A stretch of 64,000 bases of DNA from Psychrobacillus sp. INOP01 (GTDB lineage Bacteria; Bacillota; Bacilli; Bacillales_A; Planococcaceae), in assembly GCF_018140925.1 (NCBI RefSeq), contig NZ_CP073315.1, positions 2,170,001-2,234,000 on the forward strand. The letters are read 5' to 3'. The notes under the pieces were generated by a model. The model had not been told where the DNA came from. It searched no databases and was given only the letters and a program-made list of their open reading frames with translations. The position numbers were made by a program, and so were the translations under genes. Of this stretch, positions 1-13,258 are shown one piece after another; the stretch's first letter is position 1; each line of letters opens with the position of its first letter.

Positions 1-336
1 CCAGTAGATCATGAAACGTATACGAGTTTATTTGAAGCAATGGTAATGACACCATATTTTCCACATCCAAACTTACTTATTTATTTAGAAGGATCAATGG
101 ATGACATTATTGATCGAATTCATGATAGAGGTCGACCAATGGAGCAGCAAACACCTATCTCTTATTGGGAGGAAATGCATGGGCGTTATGAGAAATGGAT
201 TGACGCATTTAATGGTTGCCCAGTACTTCGTTTAAATATTAATGATTACGATATTTTGGCAAATCCAGATGATGTGGAAGCAATCTTAGAACGTATTGGT
301 CATTTCATGGAGCAAACTGCTATTATTCGTAAATAA
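1..336 (+). CDS. dck: Deoxynucleoside kinase, C-terminal part (likely deoxycytidine/deoxyadenosine kinase)
   Basis: The reading frame is open from the first base of the window, so the gene begins upstream; an internal ATG at 40 is not its start. The visible part carries SLFEAMVMTPYFPHP, a conserved block of the Dck/Dgk family, followed by the LID-type arginines (RIHDRGRPME) and a YWEEMHGRYEKW segment. From memory this matches B. subtilis Dck better than its paralogue Dgk. The enzyme phosphorylates deoxynucleosides for dNTP salvage in the cytosol. The P-loop lies outside the window. A strong terminator follows directly. Confidence 0.85.
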   Translation, partial: PVDHETYTSLFEAMVMTPYFPHPNLLIYLEGSMDDIIDRIHDRGRPMEQQTPISYWEEMHGRYEKWIDAFNGCPVLRLNINDYDILANPDDVEAILERIGHFMEQTAIIRK

Positions 337-339
337 ATA

Positions 340-373
340 AAATCCTCCTGTATCTTATACAGGAGGATTTTTA
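340..373 (+). terminator. Intrinsic terminator of dck
   Basis: A 14-bp perfect stem (AATCCTCCTGTAT paired with ATACAGGAGGATT) with a three-base loop is followed by a T-run. It directly follows the dck stop codon. Confidence 0.9.
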
Positions 374-393
374 TATAAAGTATTTAACATGGC

Positions 394-422
394 ATAAAAA
401 AAGTTAGCGAAATTCGCTAACT
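394..422 (-). terminator. Intrinsic terminator of tRNA-Ser (minus strand)
   Basis: The hairpin AGTTAGCGA/TCGCTAACT (402-422) is followed, read on the minus strand, by a T-run (AAAAAAA on the plus strand at 395-401). It lies about 90 bases downstream of the minus-strand tRNA-Ser. Confidence 0.75.
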
Positions 423-511
423 TCTTAATATTCTGAACACACTATTGTAAGAAAAATTCGTTACCAACGTAACGAATTCAATCTCAAATTTATGCGTGTG
501 TGTATTTAAAA

Positions 512-604
512 TGGAGGAGGAAGAGGGATTCGAACCCCCGCGCGGTATGACCCGCCTGTCGGTTTTCAAGACCGATCCCTTCAGCCAGACTTGGGTATTC
601 CTCC
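512..604 (-). tRNA. tRNA-Ser (anticodon TGA)
   Basis: Read on the minus strand it starts GGAGGAATACCC, has the D-arm, the anticodon loop CTTGAAA (anticodon TGA), a long variable arm (CAGGCGGGTCATACCGCGCG) as expected for class II serine tRNA, the T-loop GGTTCGAATCC, and ends with the acceptor strand and an encoded CCA (plus strand TGG at 512-514). It is transcribed against the flanking genes and has its own promoter and terminator. Confidence 0.95.
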
Positions 605-618
605 GAAGTACAAGAACT

Positions 619-647
619 AATTTATCATGGATAAAAATGAAAGTCAA
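619..647 (-). promoter_or_regulatory. SigA promoter of tRNA-Ser
   Basis: On the minus strand there is a -35 TTGACT (642-647) and a -10 TAAATT (619-624) separated by 17 bp. The tRNA 5' end is at 604, about 15 bases after the -10 box. Confidence 0.7.
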
Positions 648-808
648 CATATTTTTATTAATTTTCTGTTGTTTTAATCATATATCTTTGTGTGACATTT
701 AAGCAGTTACCTTGAAAAAGCAATCAAATTTACCGCAAATATTTTAAATAGTTTTCCTGTCAGTTACAATAAATAGTAATGTAGATAAAATTTATATATG
801 CGTTATCG

Positions 809-837
809 TTGATTTTTGTCTCTAAAAAAAGTATACT
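809..837 (+). promoter_or_regulatory. SigA promoter of the SRP RNA gene
   Basis: -35 TTGATT (809-814), a 17-bp spacer, and -10 TATACT (832-837). The predicted start is near 844, where the RNA's terminal stem begins. Confidence 0.8.
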
Positions 838-843
838 AGTAAA

Positions 844-1115
844 TGCCGTGCTAGGTGGGAAGGTAGCGGTGTCTTGTAACTCGCAATCCGCTCTAGCGAG
901 ACTGAACTCCTTCTCTGAGGTTGAATACATGTAGGGTCTGGTATTTGCACGTGATGTTGACGTTTGGGTCCTGCGCAATGGGTACCCATGAACCATGTCA
1001 GGTCCGGAAGGAAGCAGCATTAAGTGGTGTTTTCTCATGTGCCGCGGGGCAGCCTAAACCGAGTTAACGACAAAGGTGCCGCTTATGTGTTTCAATCGAA
1101 GGAAGGTGCACGGCT
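844..1115 (+). ncRNA. scr: Signal recognition particle RNA (large Bacillus type, scRNA/6S-like SRP RNA)
   Basis: The RNA of the signal recognition particle binds Ffh and targets nascent membrane proteins. The universal domain IV core is present (CATGTCAGGTCCGGAAGGAAG at 994-1014, shortened here: GTCAGGTCC...GGAAGCAGCA). The Alu-domain 5' part is also seen (GCTAGGTGGGAAGGTAGCGG), so this is the long Bacillus form of about 270 nt rather than the short 4.5S form. TGCCGTG near 844 pairs with GCACGGC near 1114 as the terminal stem. It sits just upstream of dnaX as in B. subtilis. Confidence 0.95.
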
Positions 1116-1130
1116 TTAATTTTACACTTC

Positions 1131-1163
1131 AACTCACTTGTCTAATAGACAAGTGAGTTTTTT
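1131..1163 (+). terminator. Intrinsic terminator of the SRP RNA
   Basis: A 13-bp perfect stem (AACTCACTTGTCT/AGACAAGTGAGTT) with an AAT loop is followed by TTTTT. Confidence 0.9.
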
Positions 1164-1262
1164 ATTTGAAAAAAAACTACTATATATAAATAAGCGAAGT
1201 CTAGTTGGCTTTATGATATAATAGAAATCATTAACAGTTAGAAATGAGAAGGAGGGAAACTA

Positions 1263-3011
1263 GTGTCGTATCAAGCTTTTTACCGTGCTTATCGGCCACA
1301 ATCGTTTGCAGAAGTGTCTGGTCAAACTCATATTAAGCAAACCCTTCAAAATGCCCTCCTTTATAACAAAACAACACATGCGTATTTATTTTCAGGGCCA
1401 CGTGGAACAGGTAAAACAAGTGCAGCAAAAATTTTTGCGAAAGCTTTGAACTGTGAAAATGGTCCAGCAAAAGAACCGTGCAATTCATGTGAAACGTGTA
1501 AAAGTATAACAGAAGGCTCGAATACAGATGTGATTGAGTTTGACGCAGCTTCTAACTCTCGAGTAGAAGAAATGCGTGATATTATTGAAAAAGTTCGATT
1601 TGCTCCTTCTAATGCTAAATATAAAGTGTATATTATCGATGAAGTGCATATGCTCTCAACGAGTGCATTCAACGCATTATTGAAAACATTAGAAGAACCA
1701 CCTGCACATGCCGTGTTCATATTGGCAACAACGGAGCCACATAAAATTCCCTTAACTATTATTTCTAGATGTCAGCGTTTCGATTTTAAACGAATTACAT
1801 CTGCTGATATCGTTTCTCGTATGGAAGAAGTATTAACAGATGCTAAAATTGAATACGATGAAAATGTACTAAAAATTATTGCACAAGCTGCTGCGGGTGG
1901 TATGCGTGATGCACTTAGTATGCTGGATCAAGTTGTGTCATTTAGTGTAGATAAAATGACGATTGAAGATGCATTACTTGTAACTGGTTCTATTGGACAG
2001 GATGTCTTTTTTCAATTAGCAGATGCTTTGATAGACAAAGATATAGCGAAGGCATTAGCATGCATAGAAAAGTTAATAGAAGATGGAAAGGATCCTGTTC
2101 GATTAACGGAGGATTTTATAACCTTCTATAGAGACTTACTTGTTTTACTTGTTGCTCCAGAACAAACTGAATTACTAGAAATAGCAACAGGTGACTCTAT
2201 GTTTTTAAAGCTTGCTTCTAAGTTTCAGGTAGACGCCTTATATAAAGGCATCTCCATCTTGACGAATACTCAACAAGAAATGCGTTTTTCTAATCATGCG
2301 AAAGTGTATCTAGAAACTGCGATAATTCGATTGGCACATGTGCCAGTAGAAGGAACGTTCTCAAATGGGAGTAACTCGGAGCTAGAAACAAAGGTAAAAG
2401 TACTAGAAACTCAATTACAACAGTTGCAACAACAATTAAGTCAAGGGATGATTCCGCAGGTAAACGCAGGAACACAAGACCAACCGAAGCGCCAAAGACA
2501 AAAGTCATCTGGTGGCGTTAAAGTATCAAGCGGTCGAATACAAGAAATTTTGAAAACAGCCACGAAAATGGATCTCCAATCGATTAAATCTCAGTGGGCA
2601 AATATTTTACAACAATTACAAAAATCACATGCAGCATTATTAAATGATGCTGAGCCAGTAGCAGCATCTTCTAATGCATTTGTGTTAAAATTCAAGTATG
2701 ATATACATTGCCAAATGGCTATGGAGAACAAAACATTTTCCACTTCATTTCCCCAGTTAATTGCTAACTTGACGGGGACGATGTATGAAGTTTTATACGT
2801 ACCAGAGGAAAATTGGTTGAAGATCCGAGAAGATTTTATTAGACAAAATGGTTTAAAACAAGGTGCTCAAGAGACCGAGGAAGAAAATTTTTCTGAACCA
2901 ACTGAATCGATGGAATTATTACAATCGATGGAACAGGTGTCAGAGGATCCGCTGGTAGTGGAAGCAGAGAAATTGTTTGGTAAAGAATTTGTAGAAGTAC
3001 AAGATGACTAA
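1263..3011 (+). CDS. dnaX: DNA polymerase III subunit tau (clamp loader)
   Basis: This is the clamp-loader ATPase that loads the beta clamp and links polymerase and helicase in the replisome. The protein has 582 residues. Walker A GPRGTGKT lies at residues 45-52, a zinc module at C64/C73/C76/C79, the DEVH Walker B-type motif in YIIDEVHML, and the SRC arginine-finger motif in [10 protein letters not shown] Gln-rich linker near residues 390-405 precedes the tau-specific C-terminus. The start is GTG with an AAGGAGGG ribosome binding site just upstream. A -10-like TATAAT lies at 1217-1222 without a clear -35. It begins the dnaX-ebfC-recR operon. Confidence 0.97.
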   Translation: MSYQAFYRAYRPQSFAEVSGQTHIKQTLQNALLYNKTTHAYLFSGPRGTGKTSAAKIFAKALNCENGPAKEPCNSCETCKSITEGSNTDVIEFDAASNSRVEEMRDIIEKVRFAPSNAKYKVYIIDEVHMLSTSAFNALLKTLEEPPAHAVFILATTEPHKIPLTIISRCQRFDFKRITSADIVSRMEEVLTDAKIEYDENVLKIIAQAAAGGMRDALSMLDQVVSFSVDKMTIEDALLVTGSIGQDVFFQLADALIDKDIAKALACIEKLIEDGKDPVRLTEDFITFYRDLLVLLVAPEQTELLEIATGDSMFLKLASKFQVDALYKGISILTNTQQEMRFSNHAKVYLETAIIRLAHVPVEGTFSNGSNSELETKVKVLETQLQQLQQQLSQGMIPQVNAGTQDQPKRQRQKSSGGVKVSSGRIQEILKTATKMDLQSIKSQWANILQQLQKSHAALLNDAEPVAASSNAFVLKFKYDIHCQMAMENKTFSTSFPQLIANLTGTMYEVLYVPEENWLKIREDFIRQNGLKQGAQETEEENFSEPTESMELLQSMEQVSEDPLVVEAEKLFGKEFVEVQDD

Positions 3012-3025
3012 GGAGGAAAACAATT

Positions 3026-3346
3026 ATGCGTGGAATGGGAAATATGCAAGGTATGATGAAACAAATGCAAAAAATGCAAAAGAAGATGGCAGAGGCTCAA
3101 GAAGAGTTAGCAACTCAACGATTCGAAGCAGTTGCTGGTGGTGGTATGGTGAAAGTCGTAGTTTCTGGACAAAAAGAAGTGCTTGAAGTAGAACTAGATC
3201 CTGCCGTAATAGATCCAGATGATATTGAAATGCTTCAAGATTTAATCGTTATTGCTACAAATGAAGCGATAAAAAAAGCAGAAGAAACAGCGAACTCCAC
3301 AATGGGTCAATTCACGAAAGGATTGAACCTTCCTGGCATGTTCTAG
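3026..3346 (+). CDS. ebfC: Nucleoid-associated protein, YbaB/EbfC family
   Basis: A small DNA-binding protein of 106 residues (YaaK in B. subtilis), a dimer that coats the nucleoid. The sequence shows a Met/Gln/Lys-rich N-terminal helix ([20 protein letters not shown]), the central [11 protein letters not shown] strand region and the [11 protein letters not shown] segment typical of the family. It lies 14 bases after dnaX and 12 before recR, the common dnaX-ebfC-recR arrangement. A short overlapping frame at 3004-3186 is only its shadow. Confidence 0.95.
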   Translation: MRGMGNMQGMMKQMQKMQKKMAEAQEELATQRFEAVAGGGMVKVVVSGQKEVLEVELDPAVIDPDDIEMLQDLIVIATNEAIKKAEETANSTMGQFTKGLNLPGMF

Positions 3347-3358
3347 GAGGAATATTAG

Positions 3359-3955
3359 ATGCATTATCCTGAACCGATATCAAAACTAATAGATAGTTTT
3401 ATGAAATTGCCAGGAATAGGGCCGAAAACAGCGGCCCGTCTGGCTTTTTTTGTCTTAACAATGAAAGAAGATACTGTTTTAGATTTTGCGAAAGCTTTAG
3501 TTGATGCCAAACGAAATTTAAGCTTTTGTTCTGTGTGTGGGCATATAACAGATATTGATCCTTGCCATATATGTCAGGATCAGCAAAGAGATGGCTCTTT
3601 GATCTGTGTGGTTCAAGACACAAAAGATGTAATTGCGTTGGAAAAGATGAGAGATTACAACGGACGATACCACGTACTTCACGGGGCTATTTCTCCGATG
3701 GATGGAATTGGTCCAGAAGATATAAATGTACCTTCACTTTTGAAAAGGTTACAAGATACAGAAATAGAAGAACTAATACTAGCTACTAATCCTACAATAG
3801 AAGGAGAAGCAACGGCGATGTATATTTCACGCCTTGTCAAACCGTCTGGTATTAAAACAACAAGAATTGCTCATGGATTACCTGTAGGTGGAGATTTAGA
3901 GTATGCAGATGAAGTAACTCTATCTAAAGCTCTTGAAGGTCGCCGAGAGTTGTAA
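3359..3955 (+). CDS. recR: Recombination mediator RecR
   Basis: RecR works with RecO (and RecF) to load RecA on SSB-coated gaps. The 198-residue protein has the N-terminal helix-hairpin-helix ([15 protein letters not shown]), a C4 zinc finger ([16 protein letters not shown]) and the Toprim domain starting ICVVQDTKD with a downstream [16 protein letters not shown]. The length matches the family. The start ATG follows AGGAGGAATATT. It is third in the dnaX operon. Confidence 0.97.
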   Translation: MHYPEPISKLIDSFMKLPGIGPKTAARLAFFVLTMKEDTVLDFAKALVDAKRNLSFCSVCGHITDIDPCHICQDQQRDGSLICVVQDTKDVIALEKMRDYNGRYHVLHGAISPMDGIGPEDINVPSLLKRLQDTEIEELILATNPTIEGEATAMYISRLVKPSGIKTTRIAHGLPVGGDLEYADEVTLSKALEGRREL

Positions 3956-3969
3956 GGGGCTGGGATAGT

Positions 3970-4185
3970 GTGATGTTTTCTAAAAAAGGAAAACTGAAAA
4001 AAGAATTTGATGAGCAATTTGTGGCGCTCATGAAAGAAACGAAAAAAGAGTGGCAACAAGCTCAGATAATAGAAGATTATTTAAACGACTATGATTTAGA
4101 TGCAGTTGCTAAAAGGAAAATGGCAGAAAGTATCCACTTCTATCTATATAAAGAAGCTAGGATTCGAAATGTCATTCTAAAATAG
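3970..4185 (+). CDS. yaaL: DUF2508 family protein (YaaL-like)
   Basis: A 71-residue charged, helical protein of unknown function. It begins FSKKGKLKKEFDEQF and ends FYLYKEARIRNVILK, which resembles B. subtilis YaaL in length, position (recR-yaaL-bofA) and the C-terminal LxxEARxRN segment. The start is GTG at 3970, with ATG at 3973 as an alternative; AAGGGG at 3954-3959 supports either. No membrane segment is visible. Confidence 0.8.
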   Translation: MMFSKKGKLKKEFDEQFVALMKETKKEWQQAQIIEDYLNDYDLDAVAKRKMAESIHFYLYKEARIRNVILK

Positions 4186-4244
4186 AATAATAGATGTACT
4201 AGCTACATATAATGATAGATATGATTTTATGGAGGGTGTAACTC

Positions 4245-4502
4245 ATGAAGTTTATTATCATTATATGTTCGCTATTACTTTTATCTTTTTTATTATTTCG
4301 AAATTCATTTCCGAAGTTTTTTGAAGGCGTATCTATTTTATTGTTTCGTTTAGGTTTTTCTATACTTTTGTTATATGGAGTTCATTTATTGCTTGGTTCA
4401 ATGGGTTATGTAATACCAGTAAATTTGTTTACAGGCACTGTCGCAGCTACGTTGGGCATACCGGGAGTAATCTCTGTTATAGCAATTTCTATACTAATAT
4501 AA
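4245..4502 (+). CDS. bofA: Pro-sigma-K processing inhibitor BofA
   Basis: BofA is an integral membrane protein of the outer forespore membrane that holds the SpoIVFB protease inactive until the SpoIVB signal arrives. The 85-residue product has hydrophobic segments at about 1-15, 25-48 and 60-85, with the conserved LLGSMGYVIPVNLFTGTVAATLGIPG block. GGAGGGTGTAACTC precedes the ATG. It sits in the canonical recR-yaaL-bofA context just before the rRNA operon. Confidence 0.93.
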   Translation: MKFIIIICSLLLLSFLLFRNSFPKFFEGVSILLFRLGFSILLLYGVHLLLGSMGYVIPVNLFTGTVAATLGIPGVISVIAISILI

Positions 4503-4520
4503 AAAAGTTTTGAAAAAGTG

Positions 4521-4549
4521 TTGACTTTATAATACAAAGCAAGTAATAT
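4521..4549 (+). promoter_or_regulatory. SigA promoter of the rRNA operon
   Basis: -35 TTGACT (4521-4526), 17-bp spacer, -10 TAATAT (4544-4549). An A-rich stretch upstream (AAAAAAGTTTTGAAAAAG) could act as an UP element, and GGAGTCGCC after the -10 box is typical of Bacillus rrn start regions. The promoter begins only 19 bases after the bofA stop codon. Confidence 0.85.
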
Positions 4550-4603
4550 TATAGGAGTCGCCAAGAGGTAAAGCATTCTGGTAGACAACATGAACATTGA
4601 AAA

Positions 4604-4624
4604 CTGAACATGCAAAACGTTAAG
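4604..4624 (+). other. 16S rRNA processing stem, 5' arm
   Basis: CTGAACATGCAAAACGTTAAG is complementary (with one bulge) to CTTAACGTTTTGCAGTTCAG at 6317-6336, downstream of the 16S. Together they enclose the 16S rRNA in the long stem that RNase III cuts. Confidence 0.8.
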
Positions 4625-4724
4625 ACATACAGCTTATCAACTAACTTAGTTAGTTTGATAGCAAAACAATTTTGACATCATTTAATGATGATGCCAGCAA
4701 AACAAATGAGCTTTTTAAGTTCTC

Positions 4725-6285
<1,561 letters not shown>

Positions 6286-6316
6286 ATAATATCGGAATAC
6301 AGATTTTTATCTGTAT

Positions 6317-6336
6317 CTTAACGTTTTGCAGTTCAG
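6317..6336 (+). other. 16S rRNA processing stem, 3' arm
   Basis: The sequence pairs with 4604-4624. The whole 16S-23S spacer (6282-6476) contains this arm and the 5' arm of the 23S stem, but no tRNA gene. Confidence 0.8.
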
Positions 6337-6381
6337 TTTTGAATGTTCATTTTTATATGAAGATTCGATACTTGTTCTTTG

Positions 6382-6403
6382 AAAACTGGATAAAACGACA
6401 TTG
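6382..6403 (+). other. 23S rRNA processing stem, 5' arm
   Basis: AAAACTGGATAAAACGACATTG pairs with CAATGTCGTTTATCCAGTTTT at 9421-9441 (one bulged A), enclosing the 23S rRNA. Confidence 0.8.
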
Positions 6404-6476
6404 AAACAATAAACAACAAGAAATTCAAGTTGTGATTACTTCGGTAATCATGATGTGTAAGACTTTTTAACTTTTA

Positions 6477-9404
<2,928 letters not shown>

Positions 9405-9420
9405 AATTTGTTTAACGTAA

Positions 9421-9441
9421 CAATGTCGTTTATCCAGTTTT
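9421..9441 (+). other. 23S rRNA processing stem, 3' arm
   Basis: Complementary to 6382-6403, closing the long stem around the 23S rRNA. Confidence 0.8.
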
Positions 9442-9585
9442 GAGTGAACAAGCACTCTGTTAAGGGTTTCAAGACACGAGTAATTCGAGGAAACAATTGA
9501 GAGAGGAAAGGAACGTACTAACGTACGTGACTGACCGAACGAATGAAGTTGACGAAGAAGTACGATGTGTATTGGAAGCCGTAGA

Positions 9586-9702
9586 GTCTAGTGATGATGG
9601 CGAAGAGGTCACACCCGTTCCCATACCGAACACGGAAGTTAAGCTCTTCAGCGCCGATGGTAGTTGGGGGTCTCCCCCTGTGAGAGTAGGACGTCGCTGG
9701 GC
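9586..9702 (+). rRNA. rrf: 5S ribosomal RNA
   Basis: About 117 nt. Helix I is formed by GTCTAGTGAT (9586-9595) and GTCGCTGGGC (9693-9702), ten pairs counting G-T. The conserved loop sequences CACACCCGTTCCCATACCGA and CACGGAAGTTAAGCTC are intact. It is followed by an intrinsic terminator. Confidence 0.96.
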
Positions 9703-9711
9703 ATCAAAGTA

Positions 9712-9747
9712 AAGTCATTACCGAGTAAATCGGTAATGACTTTTTTG
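9712..9747 (+). terminator. Intrinsic terminator of the rRNA operon
   Basis: 13-bp stem AAGTCATTACCGA/TCGGTAATGACTT, then TTTTTT. A near copy of this hairpin with compensatory changes lies 300 bases downstream. Confidence 0.92.
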
Positions 9748-9835
9748 TTTATACTAAAATAGAATAAATAAAGGCGTAGGCAGTCTTTCTCTATAAGATA
9801 GTATGCGAGAAAGTAGAGGGGCAAAGAGTTCAAGG

Positions 9836-10002
9836 AAGCAATGGAGAATGGCTCGGAGCGTATAACATACGCGAGAATCGAACGATGCAGCTGACGAAGA
9901 AATCTGCAGTCCATCTGCTTTCGCAGCTCTGGACACGGAAGTTAAGCTCTTGCACCGATGGTAGTTGGGGGTCTCCCCTGTGAGAGTAGGACGTCGCTGG
10001 GC
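9836..10002 (+). pseudogene. Second, damaged 5S rRNA unit (spacer plus 3' part of 5S)
   Basis: From about 9932 to 10002 the sequence repeats the 3' two thirds of 5S (GGACACGGAAGTTAAGCTC onward to GACGTCGCTGGGC) with small deletions. The 5' part, including the helix I strand and the first loop, is missing or replaced. Upstream (9836-9900) it also matches the spacer before the intact 5S (for example CGAACGA...GCTGACGAAGAA). So this is a tandem copy of spacer-5S-terminator that has decayed. Because helix I cannot form, a functional 5S is unlikely. Confidence 0.85.
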
Positions 10003-10012
10003 ACCAAAGAAA

Positions 10013-10047
10013 AAGTTGTTACCGAATTATCGGTAACAACTTTTTTG
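10013..10047 (+). terminator. Terminator of the second 5S unit
   Basis: AAGTTGTTACCGA/TCGGTAACAACTT stem, then TTTTTT. Two stem positions differ from the first terminator (9712-9747), and both changes are compensated, so pairing is kept. Confidence 0.85.
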
Positions 10048-10213
10048 TATAATTTTTTCATTATTGTTTGTTAAAAAGTCTTGATTAGGTATAACTTATT
10101 GTTAATAGATATTCCAAGAAAAACCTGACAGAAATAAGTTGCCTACCGTCTTTACAGCGAACTATTCATGTATAATAGAAGAAAGAAATTAGAACATATA
10201 GTGAGGTAATATA

Positions 10214-11635
10214 ATGCAAGAGAAAAGACCGTTGGTTGAGGCGTTGGAGCAATTTCATAAGAAAAAGCCGCTTTCTTTTCATGTGCCTGGTCATAAACAT
10301 GGACTTTTATCCAATTTACCACAACTTATTAGGGATTCGATGCAGTATGACTTGACTGAATTAAATGGATTGGATGATTATCATCATCCAGAGGAAGCTA
10401 TTAAAGAAGCAGAGCAATTACTGACCAAACTATATAACACAGATAAAAGTTTCTTTTTAGTGAATGGCACAACTATTGGAAACCTAGCTATGATTTATGC
10501 AACTTGTCAGTATGGAGAACAAATTATTGTACAACGAAATGCTCATAAATCTATATTTCATGCTATTGAATTGGTTGGAGCAGAGCCTATTTTTGTATCC
10601 CCTGAATGGGATGAACAATCGAAAACAGCGTCCTATGTATCATTTGAGGTAATGGAGGAAGCAATTCAACAATATCCTTTTGCCAAAGCAGTTGTCTTAA
10701 CCTATCCAAACTATTATGGGGTTTCCTCTCCGGATTTAGAAAATATCATCAGACTATGTCATAGTCTACAAATGCCTGTATTAGTAGATGAAGCACATGG
10801 TGCACATTTCCAAACACATAAGGAATTTCCAAAGTCAGCGTTATTATATGGAGCTGATGTAGTTGTTCAGTCAGCGCATAAAACGTTACCGGCGTTAACA
10901 ATGGGTTCATTTTTACATATTCGTTCTCAATTGATTGATAGCAATAAAGTAAATAAATACTTAAGAATGCTGCAATCGAGTAGTCCTTCCTATTTAATCT
11001 TAGCCTCTCTTGATGATGCAAGAAGTTATGTGGAAAGATATAGTCCAATGGATTTTAAACAATTGATGAGTCGAAGAGAAGTGTTTATAGAAGCTTTAGA
11101 AACTATTCCACTAATTGAAGTAGTTCAAGTAGACGATCCATTAAAACTATTAATACGCGTTGCAAAGTATTCTGGGTTTCAGGTACAGAAAGCTTTAGAA
11201 AAACAAAATATATATGTGGAACTAGCGGATATATATCAAGTCTTACTTATTCTCCCATTACTAAAAGTGGAGCATGAATATGCATTTGCAGAGATTAGAA
11301 AGCGAATAAAATATGCCGTAGATAGCTTAAAAAAAGAGAGTCCAGATCATACGAATAATATGTTTCATATAGAACGAAAGTCTGTTTCTACTTTGCAGAT
11401 GAATATGGAGCTACTTAGTGAGAAACAAGGGGAATGGATTCCTTATGTACGGGGGATTGGAAGGATATCTAAGGGGATGATTGTTCCTTACCCTCCAGGT
11501 ATTCCGTTAATCTTACCAGGGGAAAAAATTACGGTTCCCATTCTTACAGAATTAGAAGAGTGGATTGAAAAAGGCACCTTGTTTCAAGGAGAGCATCGAT
11601 TAGAAGAAAAGTTAATATATGTAGTGGAGGAGTAA
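10214..11635 (+). CDS. yaaO: Aminotransferase-fold Orn/Lys/Arg decarboxylase (YaaO-like)
   Basis: A PLP-dependent fold I decarboxylase of 473 residues. The N-terminus has FHVPGHKHG, then the major domain with DEAHGAHF and the Schiff-base lysine in [14 protein letters not shown], followed by the C-terminal domain with [19 protein letters not shown]. The family includes arginine and lysine decarboxylases; substrate cannot be read from sequence. The gene lies three bases before tmk, as in B. subtilis. TATAAT at 10171-10176 is a likely -10 box without a good -35. Confidence 0.88.
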   Translation: MQEKRPLVEALEQFHKKKPLSFHVPGHKHGLLSNLPQLIRDSMQYDLTELNGLDDYHHPEEAIKEAEQLLTKLYNTDKSFFLVNGTTIGNLAMIYATCQYGEQIIVQRNAHKSIFHAIELVGAEPIFVSPEWDEQSKTASYVSFEVMEEAIQQYPFAKAVVLTYPNYYGVSSPDLENIIRLCHSLQMPVLVDEAHGAHFQTHKEFPKSALLYGADVVVQSAHKTLPALTMGSFLHIRSQLIDSNKVNKYLRMLQSSSPSYLILASLDDARSYVERYSPMDFKQLMSRREVFIEALETIPLIEVVQVDDPLKLLIRVAKYSGFQVQKALEKQNIYVELADIYQVLLILPLLKVEHEYAFAEIRKRIKYAVDSLKKESPDHTNNMFHIERKSVSTLQMNMELLSEKQGEWIPYVRGIGRISKGMIVPYPPGIPLILPGEKITVPILTELEEWIEKGTLFQGEHRLEEKLIYVVEE

Positions 11636-11637
11636 CT

Positions 11638-12279
11638 GTGCAAAAAAGAGGGTATTTTATAACAAGTGAGGGTCCAGAAGGTGCAGGGAAAACAACTGTT
11701 ATGAATTTATTAGGAAAACGATTAATGGAAGAAGGCTACGATGTTGTAATGACAAGAGAGCCTGGAGGAATTATGATTTCCGAAAAGATTCGTAACATAA
11801 TTTTAAATAATGAGCATACAATGATGGAAAGCCGTACTGAAGCATTATTATATGCTGCTGCTAGAAGACAACATTTAGTAGAGAAGATTCTACCTGCGTT
11901 AGAAGCTGGAAAAATTGTGATTTGTGATAGATTTATTGATAGCTCATTAGCATATCAAGGTTTTGCTCGTGGTATTGGAGTAGAGGAAATATGGGCAATT
12001 AATAAGTTTGCTATTGGAGACACAATGCCGGAAAAAACAGTTCTATTTGATGTGGACCCTGAGGTAGGTTTATCTAGAATTAACGCACATAAGAATCGAG
12101 AAAAGAACCGATTAGATGTTGAAAATTTGGCATTTCATCAAAAAGTACGAGCTGGTTATTTAGCGTTAGTAGAAAAATATCCGGAACGTATACAAGTAAT
12201 AGATGCCTCTCAATCGGTAGAGAAGGTATTAGAAGAAACATATACAGTCATCAAACGGGAATTAGAAATTATTAGATAA
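11638..12279 (+). CDS. tmk: Thymidylate kinase
   Basis: Converts dTMP to dTDP. 213 residues with P-loop GPEGAGKTT, the TREPGG motif, the [16 protein letters not shown] substrate segment, and a LID region with [13 protein letters not shown] start; the ribosome binding site GGAGGAG lies inside the end of yaaO, so the two genes are probably translated from one message. Confidence 0.97.
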   Translation: MQKRGYFITSEGPEGAGKTTVMNLLGKRLMEEGYDVVMTREPGGIMISEKIRNIILNNEHTMMESRTEALLYAAARRQHLVEKILPALEAGKIVICDRFIDSSLAYQGFARGIGVEEIWAINKFAIGDTMPEKTVLFDVDPEVGLSRINAHKNREKNRLDVENLAFHQKVRAGYLALVEKYPERIQVIDASQSVEKVLEETYTVIKRELEIIR

Positions 12280-12283
12280 TTCA

Positions 12284-12292
12284 TGGTATAAT
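12284..12292 (+). promoter_or_regulatory. Extended -10 promoter before darA
   Basis: TGGTATAAT (TGn plus consensus TATAAT at 12287-12292), just after the tmk stop codon. The -35 region is weak. Confidence 0.5.
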
Positions 12293-12318
12293 AAAAGAAA
12301 AAATACTAATAGGGGTGA

Positions 12319-12654
<336 letters not shown>

Positions 12655-12678
12655 TAATGAAGGAAGGAGTAGTAAACA

Positions 12679-13119
12679 GTGAAGATTAACCAAGATATGC
12701 GTGTTGGTATAGATAATATTAGAAAAGACGCCATGCAGAATGGAAATCAGTCTGTCAAATTTGGTCAAATGATTACAAAACAAGAACAGCGCATGCAGAC
12801 GGATACTATGACAAGACTTCTCGGAGACATCTCCACCGCTGGGGATCGTCTAGCACGTTCTCGAAACTTACGCGATATGGCAAAGTTTAAAATGCTTATC
12901 CGAAAGTTCTTACACGAAGCTGTTGATTTTGGAATGGGATTAAAACAGTCTCATACATGGAACCGGTTTGGTGAAGGAAGAAAGTTGAAACTTGTTGAAA
13001 CAATTGATGAAAAATTAGTTGAATTAGCGGAAGAAATTTTAAACCAAGAAAAAAGCTCTATAGACTTGTTAGATAAAATTGGAGAGATAAAAGGCTTACT
13101 TATCAATTTATACACGTAA
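12679..13119 (+). CDS. yaaR: DUF327 family protein (YaaR)
   Basis: 146 residues, mostly helical, no signal or membrane segment. The pattern (RLARSRNLRDMAKFKMLIRKFLHEAVDFG and a following HTWNRFGEGRKLKLVETID) is that of the DUF327/YaaR family, whose function I do not know. GTG start behind AAGGAAGGAG. The gene is 24 bases after darA and is followed by a hairpin. Confidence 0.85.
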   Translation: MKINQDMRVGIDNIRKDAMQNGNQSVKFGQMITKQEQRMQTDTMTRLLGDISTAGDRLARSRNLRDMAKFKMLIRKFLHEAVDFGMGLKQSHTWNRFGEGRKLKLVETIDEKLVELAEEILNQEKSSIDLLDKIGEIKGLLINLYT

Positions 13120-13122
13120 GTT

Positions 13123-13159
13123 TCCCGTGTTTTCGCATAATGTGAAACGCGGGATTTTT
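13123..13159 (+). terminator. Likely terminator of yaaR
   Basis: TCCCGTGTTT (13123-13132) pairs with AAACGCGGGA (13145-13154), one G-T pair, then TTTTT. Confidence 0.7.
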
Positions 13160-13189
13160 CACAAGAAAGTATTTGTTTATAACTCGTAT

Positions 13190-13245
13190 CTACCTAACTC
13201 CAGCGACTATCAGAGCTGACGTAGGCGCCAGAGCTTTTCTAAAAA
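13190..13245. repeat. Short dispersed intergenic repeat (GCGCC family), copy 1
   Basis: On the minus strand it reads AAAAGCTCTGGCGCC...TCGCTGGAGTTAGG, which resembles the 'AAGCGCC...AGCGCTGGA' intergenic repeats that I recall from many Bacillaceae genomes. Related stretches occur at 37900-38035 and 48344-48456. Function unknown. Confidence 0.4.
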
Positions 13246-13258
13246 AGAGGTGAAAATG

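Noticed and set aside
1361-1720. Long minus-strand frame inside dnaX (119 codons)
   Set aside because: Shadow of the dnaX coding frame; no ribosome binding site and no recognisable motif. Similar shadows in mfd, purR, ftsH and folP were dropped for the same reason.
9497-9914. Frames over the 5S region
   Set aside because: They overlap the 5S rRNA and its terminator; no ribosome binding site or family resemblance.
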